A stretch of 59,215 nucleotides of DNA from Ktedonobacterales bacterium (GTDB lineage Bacteria; Chloroflexota; Ktedonobacteria; Ktedonobacterales; Ktedonobacteraceae), in assembly GCA_027451525.1 (NCBI GenBank), contig DAIDJF010000035.1, positions 1-59,215 of the forward strand, in the 5' to 3' direction. A program made the translations under genes and the position numbers. The notes below the pieces were generated by a model. It ran no database searches, was not told the origin of the DNA, and was given only the letters and a program-made list of their open reading frames with translations. This document shows positions 8,432 to 16,856 of this stretch, one piece after another (within the stretch, counting starts at the first letter, position 1; each line of letters begins with the position of its first letter).

Positions 8432-8983
8432 TCAACTTTTGTTAGGGTTTTCGGGGAGGCGTGTAAGGATTTGAGCGAGGATTGTCTCTATGTTAGTGAA
8501 GCGTTGTTCCATTCCCTCGAAACGTTGTTCCATTCCCTCGAAACGTTGTTCCATTCCCTCGAAACGTTGTTCCATTCCCTCGAAACGTTGTTCCATTCCC
8601 TCGAAACGCTGTTCCATTCCCTCGAAACGTTGTTCCATTCCCTCGAAACGCTGACGCATTTCTGTTTGTAGTCCGACTATTTTACCATCTTGTTCGGTGA
8701 AACGCTGGCGCATCTCCGTTTGTAGTCCGACGACTTTGCCATCTAACTCACTGTGTTGTTCTCTCAGTTCGGCAAGTTGTCGGTTAGTCAATTCATCATG
8801 GGCTATGAGTGCTTCAAAAAGTTTGTCGTATCTCTCGTTTAGTCTTTCAAGCGTGGCTTTGTTGACTAATGCCCCTATTGCAATAGTTTGTAGCTCGATG
8901 GTTTTTTTGAGTTGGATGTGTTCTTGCTCAATGGCTTGGTGTTCTCGCTCAAGAGCTTGTAATCGTTCTTCAATCGTGGGCAT
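8432..8983 (-). CDS. Coiled-coil protein with heptad repeat expansion
   Basis: A 183-residue, almost wholly coiled-coil protein starting MPTIEERLQALEREH behind an AAGGAG site. Two copies of a (E)QDGKIVGLQTEMRQRF-type unit are followed by seven exact EGMEQRF heptads and a short tail (NIETILAQILTRLP). Heptads with M and F at the core positions suggest a long parallel oligomer. The DNA of the repeat is a perfect 21-bp tandem array, so copy number probably varies between strains. Function unknown; similar repeat proteins may act as scaffolds. Confidence 0.7.
   Translation of the reverse strand: MPTIEERLQALEREHQAIEQEHIQLKKTIELQTIAIGALVNKATLERLNERYDKLFEALIAHDELTNRQLAELREQHSELDGKVVGLQTEMRQRFTEQDGKIVGLQTEMRQRFEGMEQRFEGMEQRFEGMEQRFEGMEQRFEGMEQRFEGMEQRFEGMEQRFTNIETILAQILTRLPENPNKS
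8502..8648 (-). repeat. Seven 21-bp tandem repeats inside the coiled-coil gene
   Basis: Seven head-to-tail 21-mers (unit CGTTGTTCCATTCCCTCGAA plus A on the plus strand), identical apart from a T/C change in one unit. Each encodes one EGMEQRF heptad on the minus strand. Confidence 0.95.
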
Positions 8984-9038
8984 CGTTTTCTCCTTGTGTT
9001 GATGGCTACTCTGATGAGCATAGTATACCATGTTTTTG

Positions 9039-11027
9039 CTAGGATTCCAGGCGTCCGATGTATTCCTTGACCTTTTCGGCGGCGTCGCGTGTCATGCCAT
9101 CCAGGGATGCCAGTTCGTCAATGCTGGCGGCACTGATGGCCTTGAGCGAGCCAAAATGTTTCATCAGCGCCTGCTTGCGTTTGGGACCAATGCCAGGGAT
9201 CTCGTCCAACACTGATTTGAAGTTACGCTCTGAGCGCAGTTTGCGGTGATAGGTGATGCCAAAGCGGTGTGCCTCGTCACGGATGCGTTGCACCATGTAG
9301 AGGCTCTGCGAGGTGCGCGGCAGGATGATTGGTTCGGATGAGCCAGGGATAAAGATCTCCTCGTTCTCTTTTGCCAGACCAACGGTTGGAATATCCAGGT
9401 GCAGTTCCTGCATGACCTCCATTGCCGCGCTCAGTTGGCCTTTGCCACCGTCGATAATAATGAGGTCGGGTAGTGTCCAGTCGTGCGCCATCTCTGTCCC
9501 GTTCTCCTCAATCTGTTCTGTGGTCACCACACCTTCTTCGTCCTGTGGGTCAGTGGTAGGAGTAGCGTTTGCCTCTTTAGAGGCGGCCCTACGGAAACGG
9601 CGACGCAACACCTCCTGATGGCTGGCAAAGTCGTTCGGTCCCTCGACGGTCTTGATCTTGAAACGGCGATACTCGCTATTCTTGGGCCGTCCGCCCTCGA
9701 AGACGACCATCGCGCCGACCGAGTTGGTGCCCTGTGTGTTCGAGATATCGTAGCACTCGATGCGGCGCGGCGGCGCGACCAGATTGAGGGCCTCCTGTAG
9801 CTCTTCTAACGCCATCTGTGTCTTCTGGCTGTCTGTGAGCCACTTAATGCGCTGCTGTTCCAATACCTCTTGCGCGTTCTGCTTGACCATCTCGACGAGG
9901 CGCACCTTGTCGCCACGTTTGGGCATGCTGATCGTGACTGTTGAACTGCCCTGCGCGGCAACCGCCGTCTTGCGCCGCTCTTTCAGCCAGCTTTGCAGCA
10001 CGGCGCGGTCGTCTGGTTCGGCCTCGACAATGATCTCGGCGGGTATGTGAGGCGAGTTTTCATAGAATTGCTGCATGAACGAGGACATAATCTCGCCAGG
10101 AGTGCTTTCGCGTGTGCCTTGCAGGATAAAGTATTCGCGCCCAACCAGTTTGCCGTTGCGGAAAAAGAAGACCTGCGCGCACGTCTCATCGTCTCCGCTG
10201 GCAAGGGCGATGACATCCTGATCGTCCTGGCCCTCCGTGTTGATGATGCGCTGCTTCTCCAGAATGCTCTCGACAGCCTTGATGCGGTCACGGATGCGCG
10301 CTGCCTCCTCGAAATTCAGTTCCTCGGCTGCTCGTTCCATCTTCTCTTGCAGATCTTTCAGCACCTCGTCATGTTTGCCTTCCAGAAACAAAATGACCTG
10401 TTTGATAACGGCGTCGTACTCTTCGCGTGTGGCATAGGCGACGCAGGGGGCGACGCAACGATGAATGAAGTATTGCGTGCAAGGACGCGCCAGTAGTTTC
10501 TGTTTCCAGCCTGGCGGCGGTTCGCTCGCGCCACGTGGCATGGCCCACGAGGTGGCATCATAGCGACAGGTGCGAAAGGCAAAGAGCTTGTTGAGCAGGT
10601 CGAGCGTGGCATCGACCGCGCCGGAGTTGGTGTAGGGACCAAAGTAGCGGTTGCCGTCGCGCTGATAGCTGCGCACGCGATAGACACGCGGGAAATCCTC
10701 GCTCAGCGAGACCTTGATGTAGGGGTAGCTCTTATCGTCGCGCAGCAAAACATTATATTTCGGGCGATACTGCTTGATGTAGTTGCTTTCAAGCACGAGG
10801 GCCTCGACCTCATTGCGCACGACGAGGAACTCGATATCTTCGATCTTCGCCACCATGCTACGGTTCTTGGGGCTGAGATCGGTCGATTCCTGAAAGTAGG
10901 AGCGCACGCGATTATAGAGCGAGATGGCCTTGCCGACATAGATAATGGTGCCCTGGGCATCCTTCATCAGATAGATCCCTGGTTTATGTGGGAGCGAGTT
11001 CAGGACGGATTGAATTTTATCGTTCAT
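9039..11027 (-). CDS. uvrC: UvrABC excinuclease subunit C
   Basis: The 662-residue length fits UvrC. The N-terminal GIY-YIG nuclease (GIYLMKD, IIYVGKA, about residues 16-50) makes the 3' incision. A Cys-rich segment (RPCTQYFIHRCVAPC) follows, then a UVR motif (LNFEEAARIRDRIKAVE) that contacts UvrB. The RNase-H-like domain (IECYDISNTQGTNSVGAMVV, PDLIIIDGGKGQLSAA) makes the 5' incision, and tandem helix-hairpin-helix motifs close the protein (IPGIGPKRKQALMKHFGS). I prefer the ATG at 11027, with AAGG upstream, over the TTG three codons earlier. It is transcribed away from the toxin island. Confidence 0.97.
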   Translation of the reverse strand: MNDKIQSVLNSLPHKPGIYLMKDAQGTIIYVGKAISLYNRVRSYFQESTDLSPKNRSMVAKIEDIEFLVVRNEVEALVLESNYIKQYRPKYNVLLRDDKSYPYIKVSLSEDFPRVYRVRSYQRDGNRYFGPYTNSGAVDATLDLLNKLFAFRTCRYDATSWAMPRGASEPPPGWKQKLLARPCTQYFIHRCVAPCVAYATREEYDAVIKQVILFLEGKHDEVLKDLQEKMERAAEELNFEEAARIRDRIKAVESILEKQRIINTEGQDDQDVIALASGDDETCAQVFFFRNGKLVGREYFILQGTRESTPGEIMSSFMQQFYENSPHIPAEIIVEAEPDDRAVLQSWLKERRKTAVAAQGSSTVTISMPKRGDKVRLVEMVKQNAQEVLEQQRIKWLTDSQKTQMALEELQEALNLVAPPRRIECYDISNTQGTNSVGAMVVFEGGRPKNSEYRRFKIKTVEGPNDFASHQEVLRRRFRRAASKEANATPTTDPQDEEGVVTTEQIEENGTEMAHDWTLPDLIIIDGGKGQLSAAMEVMQELHLDIPTVGLAKENEEIFIPGSSEPIILPRTSQSLYMVQRIRDEAHRFGITYHRKLRSERNFKSVLDEIPGIGPKRKQALMKHFGSLKAISAASIDELASLDGMTRDAAEKVKEYIGRLES

Positions 11028-11140
11028 CTCTGGCAACCTTGCAGCGTTTAACGTATCATTTGTGTGATGCCATTATAGCGTGTTTTGCGCTGTGGGGCAA
11101 TCTGCCCAACAAGTATGCCAATTATGACCAAATTGGTGAT

Positions 11141-13024
11141 ATGACCTGCCGTAACGTGGATACGACAACCGCGCATACTTGTGGTGGCTCGACGCCGAGT
11201 GGAGCGGCGATGACCTACGACAACGAGGGGCGACTTGTCACCTGGACAGCCCCCAGTGGCACGAGCGCGAACACGAAATACCTCTATGACAACGAGGGCA
11301 ATCGCGTTCTCTATCGTACGAGTACGACGGTCAACGGCGTCAATACAACGACAAACACAATTACCTTCGATGGCTACACCGAGATTGCTCCTAATGGGAG
11401 TAATACGATTAAGTATTATAGTGAGAATGGGCAACGCGTAGCAATGCGCGTTAATGGCACACTCTCCTATCTGCATCCAGATATGCTTGGTAGCAGCTCG
11501 CTGGCCTTCACGAGTGCAGGCGCGGTGCAGGCGGCACAACTGTATGCTCCCTATGGCTCAGTGCGTTATACCTTTGGTACGATGCCTGGCGGTAGTACAG
11601 AGCCGTTTAACTTCACGGGCCAACGGCTGGACACGCAAACAGGGTTGTTATACTATAATGCCAGGTACTACGATCCGTTGAGTGGACGCTTTACCCGTGC
11701 GGACACGGTGCAGAACAACGCGGGCGGCATGGACCCCTATGCCTATGTGGGCGACAACCCGGTAACGCGCACTGACCCAGGCGGGCACTGCTGGCCGCTG
11801 TGTACGATGCTCATCGGGGCCGTGATTGGCGCGGCAGTCAATGTGGGAATGACGGTGATCGGCAATGCCATTGCGGGCAAACCAACGACGCCAGGAGAAG
11901 TGCTGCAATCGGCGGTAGTGGGAGCGGTTTCAGGAGCGGTTTCTGGTTTGGTGGGACCAGAAGCGGGGCCAGTGGCGAAAGTGGCGGTGGGAGCCCTTGC
12001 CAACGGCGTGGGGCAGATGGCAGGCAACGCGCTCTCCGGCAAGCCGCTGATGGATGGCGTAGGCGAAGCAGTCGTGTCGGGCGCCATTACGGGCGGGGTC
12101 ATGGAAGGAGCAGGCTCGCTCCTTGAAGGCATGGGCGGCAAAGTCCTCGGCAAGATTGCAAGTGCGGTAGAGGGTTCATGTAGCTTTACGCCGACAACAC
12201 AGGTCACCACTGCGCAGGGCAAACAAGCTATTGGCACGTTACAGGTAGGGCAGAGCGTCTTAGCCTATAATCCAAAGACGCGGCGTATGGAAACCGAACC
12301 TATCCTGCACGTGTGGATTCACCCCGATAGTGATTTGGTTGATCTGACGATCAGTACGCCGATACATGCACCACATAGCACGCAGCTTACCTGGACGCGT
12401 GAGACACTGCACACGAACCAGAAGCATCCCTTCTTCACCTTGGAACGAGGTTTTACCGCAGTTGGGCAACTCAAGCAAGGGATGCATATCTTGCGTGCCG
12501 ATGGGCGCGTGGGTATCATTACTGGCTGGGTACGTGTGCCTGGGACACGGATCATGTACAACCTGGAGGTGGCGCACGACCACACATTCACGGTCGGTAC
12601 AGGTCAGTGGGTAGTACATAACCTGTGTGACTCGACCACACTTTCAAAAAATATGACCAATGCGGGTATGGATCTTTTAGACGGTCAACAGGCACATCAC
12701 CTTATTCCCTGTGCATGTCAAACTCATCCATTGGTTCAAATGGCTGGAGTAGACCTGAATATGCCAGAAAACGGTATAGGTCTATTCTCGAACCCCTATA
12801 CTGCTCTTGCAGATGGAACGTTACAACATTCGGGATATCACCCTTCATACAACGCAGCTATTAAAGGGTTACTGGACATGAGATATACAACTTTAATAGA
12901 TACGGGAACTATCAATCAAAGTACGGCATATGATGCAGTAATGCAAACAATGAGAGATACCCACTACATGCTTCAGGGTATGGGTATTGATATCCAATGG
13001 GGATATATTCTCCGTTTAACCTAA
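11141..13024 (+). CDS. Truncated RHS core with Hint domain and AHH nuclease toxin tip
   Basis: The frame is open back to 10988, into the uvrC start, but RHS-like sequence begins only near 11115, so the N-terminal shell of the RHS/YD protein is missing. In order: YD repeats (MTYDNEGRLVTW, YLYDNEGNRV); the RHS core end (FTGQRLDTQTGLLYYNARYY, DPLSGRFTRAD, DPYAYVGDNPV); a Gly/Ala-rich hydrophobic linker; a Hint autoprotease domain at 12179-12622, starting at Cys and ending VVHN; and a C-terminal tip with GQQAHHLIPC at 12686-12715 and NGIGLFSN. That tip matches the AHH branch of the HNH/EndoVII nuclease superfamily. Polymorphic toxins of this build release the tip to kill competitors. Without its N-terminus this copy is probably a silent or recombination-donor tip. 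Confidence 0.8.
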   Translation: MTCRNVDTTTAHTCGGSTPSGAAMTYDNEGRLVTWTAPSGTSANTKYLYDNEGNRVLYRTSTTVNGVNTTTNTITFDGYTEIAPNGSNTIKYYSENGQRVAMRVNGTLSYLHPDMLGSSSLAFTSAGAVQAAQLYAPYGSVRYTFGTMPGGSTEPFNFTGQRLDTQTGLLYYNARYYDPLSGRFTRADTVQNNAGGMDPYAYVGDNPVTRTDPGGHCWPLCTMLIGAVIGAAVNVGMTVIGNAIAGKPTTPGEVLQSAVVGAVSGAVSGLVGPEAGPVAKVAVGALANGVGQMAGNALSGKPLMDGVGEAVVSGAITGGVMEGAGSLLEGMGGKVLGKIASAVEGSCSFTPTTQVTTAQGKQAIGTLQVGQSVLAYNPKTRRMETEPILHVWIHPDSDLVDLTISTPIHAPHSTQLTWTRETLHTNQKHPFFTLERGFTAVGQLKQGMHILRADGRVGIITGWVRVPGTRIMYNLEVAHDHTFTVGTGQWVVHNLCDSTTLSKNMTNAGMDLLDGQQAHHLIPCACQTHPLVQMAGVDLNMPENGIGLFSNPYTALADGTLQHSGYHPSYNAAIKGLLDMRYTTLIDTGTINQSTAYDAVMQTMRDTHYMLQGMGIDIQWGYILRLT

Positions 13025-13042
13025 CCTACCTGTATGTTTGTG

Positions 13043-13082
13043 AATGCTTCTTCATATATTACTGAATATATGAAGAAGCATT
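13043..13082 (+). terminator. Hairpin after the AHH toxin gene
   Basis: An 18-bp perfect stem (AATGCTTCTTCATATATT/AATATATGAAGAAGCATT) with a 4-base loop, 18 bases after the stop. The downstream T-tract is weak, so it may attenuate rather than fully terminate. Confidence 0.6.
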
Positions 13083-13135
13083 AAATACGTTTCTGAAAAT
13101 ATAGTGTTTACTAAAGTCTACTACGGAGGGTTAAA

Positions 13136-14335
13136 ATGCTCATTTTTGAAGCTGTTGAGGCTCTTAAAGAGATAAAAAAAGAGGTAGTTACTGAGATATC
13201 TATCTTCTCATCACGGCAGCCTCCAAAGGTGCGCTTTATGCTACAAAGTATGCTGGTTCATATCGCAGATGTAGAAACCTATCGAGAAATGAGTCTTGCA
13301 ACCGGCAAAGTACTAGTTGAAAAATGGCTTTGGTTTTTGGAACAAGAAGGGCATTTGTTTGATGAGCTAGGTGCTATTGTCCTTAATAGAGTCTCTTGTA
13401 CGATACCCCAGGCATTAGAGGGCCAATATATGCGCCTTCTAAGACGATCATTTGGAGCGGCCTATGGAAATATCTTTCGTCTTGCCGATGCTGAAGTGCG
13501 CGACCATATACTTGCCTTTCTGGAAGACAACAGTCCTGTGCATAATCAACATGAGTATGAGGAACAACAAATGTTGGCGGCTCTCGCATGGATAGGAGAT
13601 CAGGTTGTACAGGCTCGCTTTGCTATGGGAAAACCGTTCAAGAAAGGAAGCCATAACTTATCATTTCAAAGCTTGATGCAGAATGCCGGTTGGGAATTGA
13701 CTGCTCAAGGGCAACGTCGTGACTTGTACTATCATTCATGCTTCTCTTTGATCCTCAACGAGCAAGGGAACGAAGAAGTTAGTAGTCCAGTGAAAACTGG
13801 GAGATTGTGCGAGGAACGCTGTCGTGGGTGTGGACGCCATCTCTTCGCACTTTTTGATTGTGATTTGCGTGCTCCCGTACTTTCGTTTTTTTCGATACAC
13901 GGAAGCCATCTTCGTATGGCAATGTGCCCAACATGTACTATGATGGGAGAACTTGTTTATATTGATGTGGATTGGGATGGCTCTGTGTACTGGAGCGTGG
14001 ATACGGGGGAAGATCCCATTGAAGAGCCGTTAGAAGATCTCAATGATTGGGAAGATATGCCTGCCCTGCGCCCTGCTGTACTCGTGTTGGGTACGTCACG
14101 TCCGACCCCGTATGAAACCTATCGCGCTCATACACAAGAAGGTCTCTCACAATTTGGAGGTTTCCCTTCATGGATTCAAACTCCTGAGTATCCTCTGTGT
14201 CCGAAGTGCCAACAAACCATGAAATTTGTGGGACAATGCGCACTTGTTGATATACTTCCACAAACAGAAGGTATATTGTATGCGTTTCTTTGTGTTGAGT
14301 GCAAAAAGGCGGTTATTACATTTCAGCAATCATAA
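13136..14335 (+). CDS. Candidate immunity protein (helical repeats + zinc ribbons)
   Basis: A 399-residue cytoplasmic protein with a GGAGGG ribosome site. The N-terminal 200 residues are alpha-helical and HEAT-like. About residues 175-205 contain AGWELTAQGQRRDLYYHSCF. The C-terminal half has paired cysteines: CRGCGRHLFALFDCDL, CPTCTMMGELVYIDVD and CPKCQQTM...CVECKK, consistent with zinc binding. I recall similar HEAT/zinc-ribbon proteins near toxin genes but cannot name the family. Its position directly after an AHH nuclease tip suggests it neutralises that nuclease; this is inference from gene order. The gene is intact. Confidence 0.6.
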   Translation: MLIFEAVEALKEIKKEVVTEISIFSSRQPPKVRFMLQSMLVHIADVETYREMSLATGKVLVEKWLWFLEQEGHLFDELGAIVLNRVSCTIPQALEGQYMRLLRRSFGAAYGNIFRLADAEVRDHILAFLEDNSPVHNQHEYEEQQMLAALAWIGDQVVQARFAMGKPFKKGSHNLSFQSLMQNAGWELTAQGQRRDLYYHSCFSLILNEQGNEEVSSPVKTGRLCEERCRGCGRHLFALFDCDLRAPVLSFFSIHGSHLRMAMCPTCTMMGELVYIDVDWDGSVYWSVDTGEDPIEEPLEDLNDWEDMPALRPAVLVLGTSRPTPYETYRAHTQEGLSQFGGFPSWIQTPEYPLCPKCQQTMKFVGQCALVDILPQTEGILYAFLCVECKKAVITFQQS

Positions 14336-14412
14336 TAACTGAAAACTGTGAAATAGCTCTCTTCTAGTTGCGCATCGACAAGACGACCTCAGTTGCTTGG
14401 TCTGATGGGCAA

Positions 14413-14729
14413 TAGCTCGACGCCGAGTGGGGCGGCATGGACCCCTACGCCATCGCGGGTAAACCGACGACGTCAGGAGAAGTGCTGCAATCGGCGGTAG
14501 TGGGAGCGGTGTCAGGAGCGGTTTCTGGTTTGGTGGGACCGGAAGCGGGGCCAGTGGCGAAAGTGGCGGTGGGAGCCCTTGCCAACGGCGTGGGGCAGAT
14601 GGCAGGCAACGCGCTCTCCGGCAAGCCGCTGATGGATGGGGTAGGCGAAGCAGTCGTGTCGGGCGCCATTACGGGTGGGGTCATGGAAGGGGCAGGCTCG
14701 CTCCTTGAAGGCATGGGCGGCAAAGTCCT
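14413..14729 (+). repeat. Mosaic duplicate of the RHS linker region
   Basis: Bases 14449-14729 repeat 11867-12147 (281 bp, only scattered differences by eye). Upstream, 14431-14449 matches 11727-11745 and 14413-14434 matches the region around 11187-11208. Three separate pieces of the first RHS gene are thus fused at GGCGG and GCCAT microhomologies. Confidence 0.85.
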
Positions 14730-15663
14730 GAGCAGCCTTGCCGAAGACTGTGGGCTGTCCTTCGCAGCGAATACGCAGGTGGCAACTCCACACGGTAAGC
14801 AGGCGATTGGGACACTCAAGCCAGGAGAGACCGTTCAGTCCTACGACCCTGTGACCAGGAAAGTCAGCACGCAGACGGTGCAACGGGTGTTCATCAACCA
14901 TGACACCGACCTGCTCGATGTGACCTTGCAAGTGAGCACCTCGTCTGCGGCGACCGCCCAGAACAAACACTTGCACGTAGCGGTCAAGAGTCACGGCAGT
15001 CATGCACCGCCCCAGGTGAGTGTGACAGAGGTCGTTCACACAACGCAGAAGCATCCCTGGTTGACGACGACAGGCTGGCGTATTGCGGGGCAGTTGCACG
15101 TCGGCGACCACGTGGTGCGCCTGGATGGTACGACCGCCACGGTCATCGCGCTGCGCGTCGTGCCTGGTACAGCGGCGATGTACGACCTGACGGTCAGCAC
15201 CGTGCACACCTTTGCTGTTGGCAGTGGGCAGTATGTCGTACATAATTGCGGAGATAATCCGAATGATGCTCAAGCACGTGCTGATCGGATTATAAAGGCA
15301 GGTATCGAAAAATATGGTTCATGGTTTGGGCGCAAAGTGACAGCCGCTGTTGCTCATTTAACCGATGAGGATGGGATAGATAGAATTGTTGTGGCTATGA
15401 ACAATGGTTCTTGGAGAGGAAGATCTGGCCAAGTCATGTCACTTCTGGGAGAAGACGAAATGTTAGTTGAGGGAACTACTATTAATAAGATGCATGCTGA
15501 ACAATCCCTTATCAGCTTTTGGAAAGGGAGTGGATGGGATATGACTGGCTTTGGTGTCTCACGTGCCCCTTGCGGTCCAGCAAGCGCAAATTGTCAATCT
15601 ATCGTTAACACTTTTGTTCCAAAAAATCTTTGGAGTGATACTCTCAGGAATTGGATGCCATAA
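14437..15663 (+). CDS. Orphan Hint + deaminase-like toxin tip
   Basis: This frame has no convincing ribosome site and begins inside the mosaic RHS remnant (MDPYAIAGKPTT), so it is probably an untranslated or donor cassette. After the duplicated linker comes a Hint domain at 14749-15246. It diverges from the first one and ends VVHN with Cys next, a classic intein-like cleavage site. The tip (15247-15663, about 139 residues) has HAE at 15493-15501 and a PCG...C pair (Cys codons at 15571 and 15592). This is the zinc site pattern of cytidine-deaminase-fold toxins. Which deaminase subfamily, and whether the target is nucleic acid or a nucleotide, cannot be told by eye. The closing domain shows no frameshift. 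Confidence 0.7.
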   Translation: MDPYAIAGKPTTSGEVLQSAVVGAVSGAVSGLVGPEAGPVAKVAVGALANGVGQMAGNALSGKPLMDGVGEAVVSGAITGGVMEGAGSLLEGMGGKVLSSLAEDCGLSFAANTQVATPHGKQAIGTLKPGETVQSYDPVTRKVSTQTVQRVFINHDTDLLDVTLQVSTSSAATAQNKHLHVAVKSHGSHAPPQVSVTEVVHTTQKHPWLTTTGWRIAGQLHVGDHVVRLDGTTATVIALRVVPGTAAMYDLTVSTVHTFAVGSGQYVVHNCGDNPNDAQARADRIIKAGIEKYGSWFGRKVTAAVAHLTDEDGIDRIVVAMNNGSWRGRSGQVMSLLGEDEMLVEGTTINKMHAEQSLISFWKGSGWDMTGFGVSRAPCGPASANCQSIVNTFVPKNLWSDTLRNWMP

Positions 15664-15683
15664 GTATTAGTTAGAATGGAGGC

Positions 15684-15729
15684 AAAATGAGCTATTTCCG
15701 ACTTACTAAATTTGGGAATGGCTCATTTT
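15684..15729 (+). terminator. Strong hairpin terminator after the deaminase tip
   Basis: A 16-bp stem (AAAATGAGCTATTTCC paired with GGGAATGGCTCATTTT through G-U pairs) with a 14-base loop, ending in TTTT, 21 bases past the stop codon. Confidence 0.65.
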
Positions 15730-15841
15730 GTGTATGGCACTCTATCATATAATGCTTGACAAAGTTGACGGTTAACGCCAAAAAAGATTTCTTTCTTTAC
15801 TTTTTTATAACAGATTTGCAATTAGAAAAGAGGATGACATT

Positions 15842-16636
15842 ATGGCAAATTGGCTTAAGCGCTATCAACAAGGTTCTTATCAGGAAGTATACGACGAACT
15901 CGTAGCTCTACAAGAATCGGTTTTTGATAAGACCATCTATCCAGAAGCAAATTTGGTAGCGCAGATGATGATGAAACGTGTACGTTACAATCTTGAAGTA
16001 CTTATTTCTCGTCTGAAAGTACTCGGATATCAATTTATTGATGGATATTGGGATCATGCGTCCGCTCGCTATTATACATCCGAAGAGTTAGTTAAGCTTA
16101 ATGAAAAATATCGCGTTTTTAACGTACCATCTTCCAACGTACTCTCTCAGCTTTCAGATGTAGAAAGGCTTTTGGGAACTCTGCCTTTGTCGTTAAGAAG
16201 TTGGTATGAAGAAGTTGGGTCCGTAAATCTTATTGGAACTTTTCCTGCATCTAAAAATCATCCTGCATTATCTAGCATTCTTGATCCTCTTCTTATTTGG
16301 CCTGTAGAAGATCTTAGCAGTCAATTTTTAGATTTATCTTCTGAAGAGTTAGAAGAAATGAAAGACGAAGAAGGAAGATTTATCGTGGACATAGCAGTAG
16401 ATGGACCCTTAAAATATGGATATAGTGGTTCTGGCGGATATACTGTGAGAATACCCTGCAAATCTTTCGACACTCTAATTGAGTTAGAAGATGAAGAGCT
16501 GTTATTCGTGAATTATTTGAGAACATGTTTTCAATGGGGAGGATTTTTCGGTCTTGTATCTGCCAAGAAGAGATCACTTCCTTCTCTTTCCTCTGAAGAG
16601 TTAACATTCTTAACCCAAGGTTTGCTACAATTTTGA
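15842..16636 (+). CDS. Candidate immunity protein, SUKH/SMI1-like
   Basis: A 264-residue acidic cytoplasmic protein with GAGGA 8 bases before its ATG. The LPLSLRSWYEEVGSVNLIG segment (about residues 115-133) resembles the LPxxxxxFYxxxNG core of SMI1/KNR4 (SUKH) immunity proteins, and the WPVEDL strand, the DGPLKYGYSGSGGYTV segment and the FVNYLRTCFQWGGF helix fit an alpha/beta immunity fold. Its position right after the deaminase tip makes it the likely antitoxin. The SUKH assignment is tentative, because it is longer than most SUKH domains. Confidence 0.55.
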   Translation: MANWLKRYQQGSYQEVYDELVALQESVFDKTIYPEANLVAQMMMKRVRYNLEVLISRLKVLGYQFIDGYWDHASARYYTSEELVKLNEKYRVFNVPSSNVLSQLSDVERLLGTLPLSLRSWYEEVGSVNLIGTFPASKNHPALSSILDPLLIWPVEDLSSQFLDLSSEELEEMKDEEGRFIVDIAVDGPLKYGYSGSGGYTVRIPCKSFDTLIELEDEELLFVNYLRTCFQWGGFFGLVSAKKRSLPSLSSEELTFLTQGLLQF

Positions 16637-16658
16637 CTACAAAGGATTTGGGTCTGGC

Positions 16659-16778
16659 ATGGATGGGCTACCTATCATTCTGGAAGATAAGTCTGGCACA
16701 CATGCATTACGCGCACGTTTTACGCTCCAAGATCGCGAAGTATACTATACCCCAGAACCTGGGCAGGCCATAACATAG
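16659..16778 (+). pseudogene. Short coding remnant in the toxin island
   Basis: A 39-residue frame (MDGLPIILEDKSGTHALRARF, QDREVYYTPEPGQ) that reads like a piece of a real protein, and the same frame stays open back to about 16629. There is no ribosome site. It is probably the C-terminal end of a gene mostly lost by recombination. Parent unknown. Confidence 0.3.
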
Positions 16779-16856
16779 AATGAAGGAAGATTCGGAGAGG
16801 AGAAGAAACATGGTATCATCCATGGATGTTCCACGTTCTCTTGAACGAGAGATCAT

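Noticed and set aside
8502..8648. Possible CRISPR array
   Set aside because: The 21-base units are head to tail with no spacers, and encode protein heptads.
8471..8671. A plus-strand frame reading a tandem HSLETLF repeat
   Set aside because: It is the mirror of the minus-strand heptad array, which has a good ribosome site and coiled-coil extensions; the plus frame has neither.
10988..11140. N-terminal part of the RHS frame overlapping the uvrC start
   Set aside because: It is not RHS-like and covers the uvrC start region on the other strand.
15687..15752. A 21-codon frame with a GGAGG site after the deaminase tip
   Set aside because: It lies on the arms of a 16-bp terminator hairpin, which explains the sequence better.
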